The notes under the pieces are model-generated. The model made no database searches and was not told where the DNA came from. It saw only the letters and a list, made by a program, of their open reading frames with translations. Of a stretch of DNA of 9,939 nt, positions 6,340-9,939 are shown piece by piece. The DNA comes from Candidatus Bathyarchaeota archaeon (GTDB lineage: Archaea; Thermoproteota; Bathyarchaeia; RBG-16-48-13; JAGMEO01). Position numbers and translations under genes: made by a program. The stretch is from positions 1-9,939 of the forward strand of contig JAUVYS010000041.1 in the NCBI GenBank assembly GCA_030602965.1. Reading direction: 5' to 3'. The stretch's first letter is position 1, and every line of letters begins with the position of its first letter.

Positions 6340-7386
6340 TTGGCAGAAAAGAGAAATTTTTTCATTCTGTTTTTCATACTTTTGATTGTTACACCAGTTT
6401 TTTTCTCGGTATTGTATCCATCAGAAAATCCGAACGATGTAAAAAACAATGTAATTTTGATTGTCTGGGATGGGTGTCAAAGAGCTCATCTGTTGGAAAT
6501 GCTCGATTCTGGTGATCTTCCATTTTTACAATCTTTCATTAATGAGGGCGATTATGTTGATATGGAGTTGCGGGATGTTAATCGTTTTGATGATGGACAT
6601 AAGACCAACACTAAAGCTGGACATGCGACCATGCTTACCGGATATGGATATTCTGTACATGGTGTGATGGCTAATGTGAAGTTTGATCCTGTTCCTGATG
6701 GGTTAACAGTTTTTGAAAGATTGGAGCTAGTTGATGAAAGTATTGAGACATTATTCATAGGTTCAAAACGAAACGTCAACGTTTACAATGATCTTCAAAG
6801 AACATTTCTTGTTGATGGCATCGAAGTTCCAACTATAGTTGTAATTCCTCATCCCGAATTTAACGAAACAAGAATCATATATTATGGCGATGATAGACCT
6901 GCAGGAGTGTTTCATAATATGAGGTTTGACCTTGATTTTCTATTCTGTAAAGATGATTTAAAATTAGGGAACGCAACTGACATAGCGATAGAACAACTTG
7001 CTAAAAACGTTGAAGATCAGTTCTTCATGTTCCTTCATTACAAGTACCCAGATCGAAAAGGTCATGCAAAAGGTGAAAATTCACCGTCATACAGTAACAG
7101 TCTCATCGAGCTTACCATTGAATTGAACCGTTTAACTACAACATTAAAAAATCTCGGAATATATGATAGAACCTTTATTTTCATAACTACAGATCATGGC
7201 TTCGATGAAGGAACTAAATATCACTACGACGACCCCTATATATGGTTTATTGCAAACCGTAAATTGACAGGTGAGTTAACCTGGCAAGTAGATGTTACGC
7301 CAACCATATATGACGCCATGAATATTAACTGGACAGTTTTTACACCTGTTATTGAAGGTAGAAGCCTTTTAGCTAAATTTGATTAA
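6340..7386 (+). CDS. Membrane-anchored AP-superfamily phosphodiesterase/phosphatase-like protein
   Basis: Residues 7-26 are a hydrophobic helix after a short basic start, so the catalytic domain should sit outside the cell, anchored or released. Motifs in order: NVILIVWDG (37-45) with D44; T91-K-A-G-H-A-T-M-L-T-G, giving T91 as nucleophile; DRKGH with D238 and H242; TTDHG with D285 and H286; and H295 in YHYDDPYIWF, where the last metal His is expected. The set is complete. QVDVTPTIYDAM (316-327) and the final EGRSLL are common in the sulfatase/phosphoglycerate-mutase-like branch. The length of 348 is ordinary. The start is TTG 6340: a stop at 6310-6312 bounds the frame, there is no other start before the helix, and the next ATG (codon 54) would remove D44. 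Two N-x-S/T sequons (N175-E-T and N211-A-T) could be glycosylated outside. It lies 95 bases after its cytosolic relative, and no strong promoter is seen between them. The substrate is unknown; an S-layer glycan or a phosphorylated nutrient is possible. Confidence 0.78.
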   Translation: MAEKRNFFILFFILLIVTPVFFSVLYPSENPNDVKNNVILIVWDGCQRAHLLEMLDSGDLPFLQSFINEGDYVDMELRDVNRFDDGHKTNTKAGHATMLTGYGYSVHGVMANVKFDPVPDGLTVFERLELVDESIETLFIGSKRNVNVYNDLQRTFLVDGIEVPTIVVIPHPEFNETRIIYYGDDRPAGVFHNMRFDLDFLFCKDDLKLGNATDIAIEQLAKNVEDQFFMFLHYKYPDRKGHAKGENSPSYSNSLIELTIELNRLTTTLKNLGIYDRTFIFITTDHGFDEGTKYHYDDPYIWFIANRKLTGELTWQVDVTPTIYDAMNINWTVFTPVIEGRSLLAKFD

Positions 7387-7646
7387 TATGAATCTATATT
7401 TAATCCTTAATTTTATCTTAAAATCGCGCGCGCGACCGAGTTATTTTTAATAGATAATTGAGTGGCAATTTTTTAAGCTTGTAGTTCTGTCCCTCCAACA
7501 TGTTTGGGGGGGTATTGCGGGGAGACTATAATTATTTTCATGTTTTAAAACACATTGATCTAAAAAGCTATTTCGTAAGGAGAAGCGCTAAAGGTATAGT
7601 TCGAAGATGAAGATAATAATATTTTGCACAGTTGTAAATGATGACG
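7387..7646. other. Gene-free region between convergent genes
   Basis: This 260-base stretch separates two gene ends. It holds A/T-rich sequence with T-runs (7411-7415 and 7470-7475) that may terminate the plus-strand gene, a 10-base alternating CG tract (7425-7434), a G-rich hairpin (7491-7511), and the palindromes AGCGCT (7584-7589) and TGACGTCA (7642-7649, running into the stop codon of the minus-strand gene). I found no convincing ORF, tRNA or direct repeat. The GC-rich patches in an A/T-rich setting could mark a small structured RNA, but nothing identifies one. Confidence 0.6.
7491..7511. other. G-rich hairpin in the 3' intergenic region
   Basis: Bases 7491-7498 (CCCTCCAA) pair with 7504-7511 (TTGGGGGG), giving eight pairs with one T:G wobble around a five-base loop. 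The right arm is part of a seven-G run. It is more than 100 bases from either stop codon and has no adjacent T-run, so it is not a simple terminator of either gene. Confidence 0.45.
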
Positions 7647-8879
7647 TCAGATCCTTAAACTACTGATTATCCTGTTGATCTTTTCTTTTTCAGATGATTT
7701 TCTTAACATTGTTTTTAGAGAATTTTTCATTAATCGGGCTATCCCAGGATGAGATTCTATTAAATTATTCTTTTCTTTAGGATCATTCTCTATATCGTAT
7801 AATTCTGCTTCCCTTTCCTTGTTGTAAGGTGCATAAACATATTTGAACTCTGGTGTTCGTATACCACGAAGCCACATTCTCTTATCTCTTAAACTTGAAC
7901 CACACGCTTCCATAATAACTGGCTGTTCAGGCAGTCTTTCCCCTTTCATTAGCGGCAATAAACTTCTTCCACTCATGTTATAGAAAGGGTAATCTAAATT
8001 CAACGTTTGGATCAAAGTGGGAAGGATGTCGATCTGACTAACCTGATACTCGACAATCCTCCTCTCTGGATAAAGGCTTTTTCCACTAATTATCAATGGT
8101 ACTCTTATCAGATATTCATATACATGAAAGCCATGCCCGACCTGAAGTAACCTTGCTCCATTTTCGAATCCTAATCTTCTTTTTATTTTCGTGTAGTAAA
8201 TGTTGAGATTATACACCAATCTATCAGTTACAGTCTCTAAAATCGCTTCTCCATGATCTGAATGAAAGATTATGATGGTGTCTTCATCTATGTAAGGTAA
8301 CAATCGTCCAATAAAATGGTCAAGCGAGGATAAACATCTCTCATATCTGTTTTTTCCAAACTCTTCATGATCAAAGCTTTGGGCAAGATGCCTTGGTCTA
8401 TGTAGAGTCCAAAAATGAATAAAAATAAAGTACGGTTTTGTGAAGAATTTGTTTCTGAATTTGGTAAGTAACTGTTCACCCCATGAAGAATAAACAGTAT
8501 CATTCTTATCCCTTAGATTATAAACATCAAATCCCCTATTCAATCGGATTTCGGGAACCAAAGGCCCAGAAACCTCGGCATAGGTGCAATATCCTTCTTG
8601 CTGAAATATCTCAGCCATTGTATGGATACTAGATTTCAATTTGTACCCCTCTAATGACCTTACCCCATGTTCGAAGGGATAAAGCCCAGTGAAAATACTG
8701 GTTATACAGGGGGTTGTTGTGGTAGCCACCGAGATCGCTTGAGTAAAGGTCACTCCCTTTTCACGAAGAGCATTTATATTTGGTGTCCTTGCTGTCTTAT
8801 TTTTCCCCCAACATTTATCCGCTCTGAGAGCATCTACAAGAAAGAAAAGAATGTTTCTTTTCTGAGATTTCCCTGCCAT
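7647..8879 (-). CDS. Sulfatase-fold hydrolase/transferase with Thr at the nucleophile site
   Basis: The 410 residues are related to the protein at 3929-5284 but clearly diverged. NILFFLVDALRADKCWG (9-25) gives metal ligand D16. The nucleophile region T55-T-P57-C-I59 is followed by TSIFTGLYPFEHG, a classic block with Thr in place of the sulfatase Cys and Ile in place of the Arg of CxPxR. FIHFWTLHRP (153-162) carries H155/H160, SDHGE (207-211) the D208/H209 pair, and VGHGFH (247-252) with IRVPLII (258-264) the later His region. AELYDIENDPKEKNNL (358-373) is the standard C-terminal sulfatase motif. Between DHGE and the RVPLII block lie about 28 more residues than in the paralogue, including an aromatic and basic stretch (222-238). 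There is no signal peptide or anchor, so it is likely cytosolic. The start is ATG 8879; a TATA-like site on this strand near 8966-8976 would give a leader of about 65 bases. Phosphoester or phosphotransfer activity is more likely than sulfatase activity, but unproven. Confidence 0.85.
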   Translation of the reverse strand: MAGKSQKRNILFFLVDALRADKCWGKNKTARTPNINALREKGVTFTQAISVATTTTPCITSIFTGLYPFEHGVRSLEGYKLKSSIHTMAEIFQQEGYCTYAEVSGPLVPEIRLNRGFDVYNLRDKNDTVYSSWGEQLLTKFRNKFFTKPYFIFIHFWTLHRPRHLAQSFDHEEFGKNRYERCLSSLDHFIGRLLPYIDEDTIIIFHSDHGEAILETVTDRLVYNLNIYYTKIKRRLGFENGARLLQVGHGFHVYEYLIRVPLIISGKSLYPERRIVEYQVSQIDILPTLIQTLNLDYPFYNMSGRSLLPLMKGERLPEQPVIMEACGSSLRDKRMWLRGIRTPEFKYVYAPYNKEREAELYDIENDPKEKNNLIESHPGIARLMKNSLKTMLRKSSEKEKINRIISSLRI

Positions 8880-8965
8880 GATTTATCCAGCTTTCTTTTA
8901 TCCTTCCTTTGTGTAGATCAACAATATTAACAAGATTAAATATCGTGCGCATAAGAGGTGTTATT

Positions 8966-8980
8966 GATATAAAATTTTTA
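8966..8980. promoter_or_regulatory. A/T-rich divergent promoter element
   Basis: GATATAAAATTTTTA offers ATATAAAA on the plus strand, predicting a start near 8997 and a leader of about 18 bases before the glycosyltransferase ATG at 9015. On the minus strand it offers TTTTATATC, predicting a start near 8945 for the sulfatase-fold gene. One element may serve both directions or two may overlap. Assigned by eye. Confidence 0.4.
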
Positions 8981-9014
8981 TGATCAAGAAATACTTCCCT
9001 CTTATACTCATGAG

Positions 9015-9926
9015 ATGTTTGAGATGAGACGTATATCGATATCCGTTATCATTCCCACAATCGGCCGAGTCAATCTTATTGAAAGATGTATAGAGTCAGT
9101 ATTAAACCAGACTTTAACACCTCACGAGATAGTTATTGTTGATTCAGATGAAAATCTCTATTTAAAAGAAAAATTGGAAGAGAAGAATTGGGAAAGAAGA
9201 ATACGATATATCTATGATCCAACAAAATCTCTCTGTAAAAAGAAGAACATTGGAGTAAATGATAGTTCAGGAGACATACTTTTCTTTTTCGATGATGATG
9301 TTGTCTTAGATGAGAAGTACATTGAAGAAGTAGTCAAGGTTTTCAAGACGGATGAAGATGGAAGAATTGGAGGAGTGATGGGGAACATCACCAACTGGAC
9401 CCCCAGGGATACCGTGAGTCTTTGGATTTTACTGACAAGAATCTTTTTCCTTGGTCATTTTGGCAATGGAAAATTTCTACCTTCTGGTTGTGCAACCTTC
9501 GTTCATGGGAAAAAAAAGATTGTAGAGACAAAATTTCTCTCTGGAGGGATTTCAGCATATAGAAGAGAGGTTTTTAAGGATTTCAAATTCGATGAAAAGC
9601 TTGGAAGAACACTTGGCTACTGTTCAATGGAAGACATCGATTTCTCATATAGATTATCCAAAAGATATAACCTCATCTATACACCCTATGCCACTTTGAA
9701 ACATTTTCCTTCCTGGACACGAAGTAATACCTATGATGAAGGAAAGGTTATGGAACATAAGATTCTAAATCATTATTATCTATTCAGGAAAAACATGCCA
9801 CTTCATTTTAGGAACATTGTAGCTTTTACTCTTTCATTGTTTGGAAGATTAATTTTAAGTCTTATTTTTGAAAGAAACTCAGAATCTATTCGGGGATGGA
9901 TTACTGGAACGCTTAAGATACTTTAA
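9015..9926 (+). CDS. Family 2 (GT-A) glycosyltransferase
   Basis: It transfers a sugar from a nucleotide- or lipid-activated donor, probably in the cytosol during glycan assembly. The N-terminal strand SVIIPTIGRVNLIERCIESV (10-29) and EIVIVDSD (38-45) are typical GT2. F92-D-D-D95 is the DXD metal and nucleotide site. FLSGGISAYRREVF (174-187) is the acceptor loop, and SMEDIDFSYRLSKR (204-217) carries the ED catalytic motif (E206/D207). Residues about 266-285 are hydrophobic and may sit at the membrane. The 303 residues look complete, and the stop at 9924-9926 lies just inside the window. The start may be ATG 9015 or ATG 9024 (codon 4); both keep the whole domain. It is divergent from the sulfatase-fold gene at 7647-8879, and the locus likely continues to the right. 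Its role with the flippase is inferred from neighbourhood. Sugar and linkage cannot be predicted. Confidence 0.9.
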   Translation: MFEMRRISISVIIPTIGRVNLIERCIESVLNQTLTPHEIVIVDSDENLYLKEKLEEKNWERRIRYIYDPTKSLCKKKNIGVNDSSGDILFFFDDDVVLDEKYIEEVVKVFKTDEDGRIGGVMGNITNWTPRDTVSLWILLTRIFFLGHFGNGKFLPSGCATFVHGKKKIVETKFLSGGISAYRREVFKDFKFDEKLGRTLGYCSMEDIDFSYRLSKRYNLIYTPYATLKHFPSWTRSNTYDEGKVMEHKILNHYYLFRKNMPLHFRNIVAFTLSLFGRLILSLIFERNSESIRGWITGTLKIL

Positions 9927-9939
9927 GAACATGTAATCC

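Noticed and set aside
7590..7615. tRNA-like T-loop (GTTCGAA at 7599-7605)
   Set aside because: The flanking five bases do not pair, and there is no acceptor stem, anticodon arm or D-loop around it.
7638..7666. C/D-box RNA (ATGATGA at 7638-7644 and CTGA at 7663-7666)
   Set aside because: The boxes are only 18 bases apart with no clear D'/C' pair, and the segment overlaps the end of a solid coding region.
8667..8930. Plus-strand ORF antisense to the start of the second sulfatase-fold gene
   Set aside because: It lies almost fully opposite a well-supported gene and its translation has no recognisable features.
9010..9027. Alternative ATG at 9010 for the glycosyltransferase
   Set aside because: It is out of frame and reaches a stop after five codons; ATG 9015 or 9024 keeps the GT2 domain.
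1..9939. CRISPR array, insertion sequence or defence system
   Set aside because: No regularly spaced repeats, transposase, terminal inverted repeats, nuclease or toxin-like genes were seen on either strand.

Overview
The window looks archaeal, probably a mesophilic or moderately thermophilic Thermoproteota-type lineage (Bathyarchaeia-like). This is inference, because there is no rRNA or marker gene to settle it. The support is an S-layer-like protein end with archaeal-style sequons, A/T-rich TATA-type promoters instead of -35/-10 pairs, poly-T ends without strong hairpins, GTG/TTG starts, and possible leaderless or short-leader transcripts. Most of the window is low in GC (16 of 60 bases are G/C in 3001-3060, counted by hand). 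The first gene is clearly richer (32 of 60 in 541-600).

Layout. (1) Positions 2-1063, +: the C-terminal part of a secreted S-layer-like protein whose start lies off the left edge. (2) 1146-2372, -: a CcdA/DsbD-type thiol-disulfide membrane transporter with an N-terminal secreted thioredoxin-like domain. (3) 2495-3925, +: a Wzx-type glycan flippase. (4) 3929-8879: four hydrolases or transferases of the alkaline phosphatase (AP) superfamily, ordered -,+,+,-. The outer two are sulfatase-fold proteins and the inner two are type I phosphodiesterase-like proteins, one of them membrane-anchored. (5) 9015-9926, +: a family 2 glycosyltransferase. A 260-base gene-free stretch at 7387-7646, between two convergent genes, holds an alternating CG tract and a G-rich hairpin.

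Working together. The flippase, the glycosyltransferase and the S-layer-like protein with three N-glycosylation sequons suggest a surface glycan or glycoprotein locus. None of the four AP-superfamily proteins has the CxPxR formylglycine motif of true sulfatases. Each has Ser or Thr at the nucleophile position. I therefore infer that they may hydrolyse or transfer phosphoester groups on glycans, lipid-linked intermediates or nucleotide precursors, and not sulfate esters. The CcdA-like protein could feed reducing power to the outside of the membrane; the S-layer fragment has two cysteines that could be a disulfide pair. These links are hypotheses from gene neighbourhood. I saw no mobile element, CRISPR array, tRNA or rRNA.
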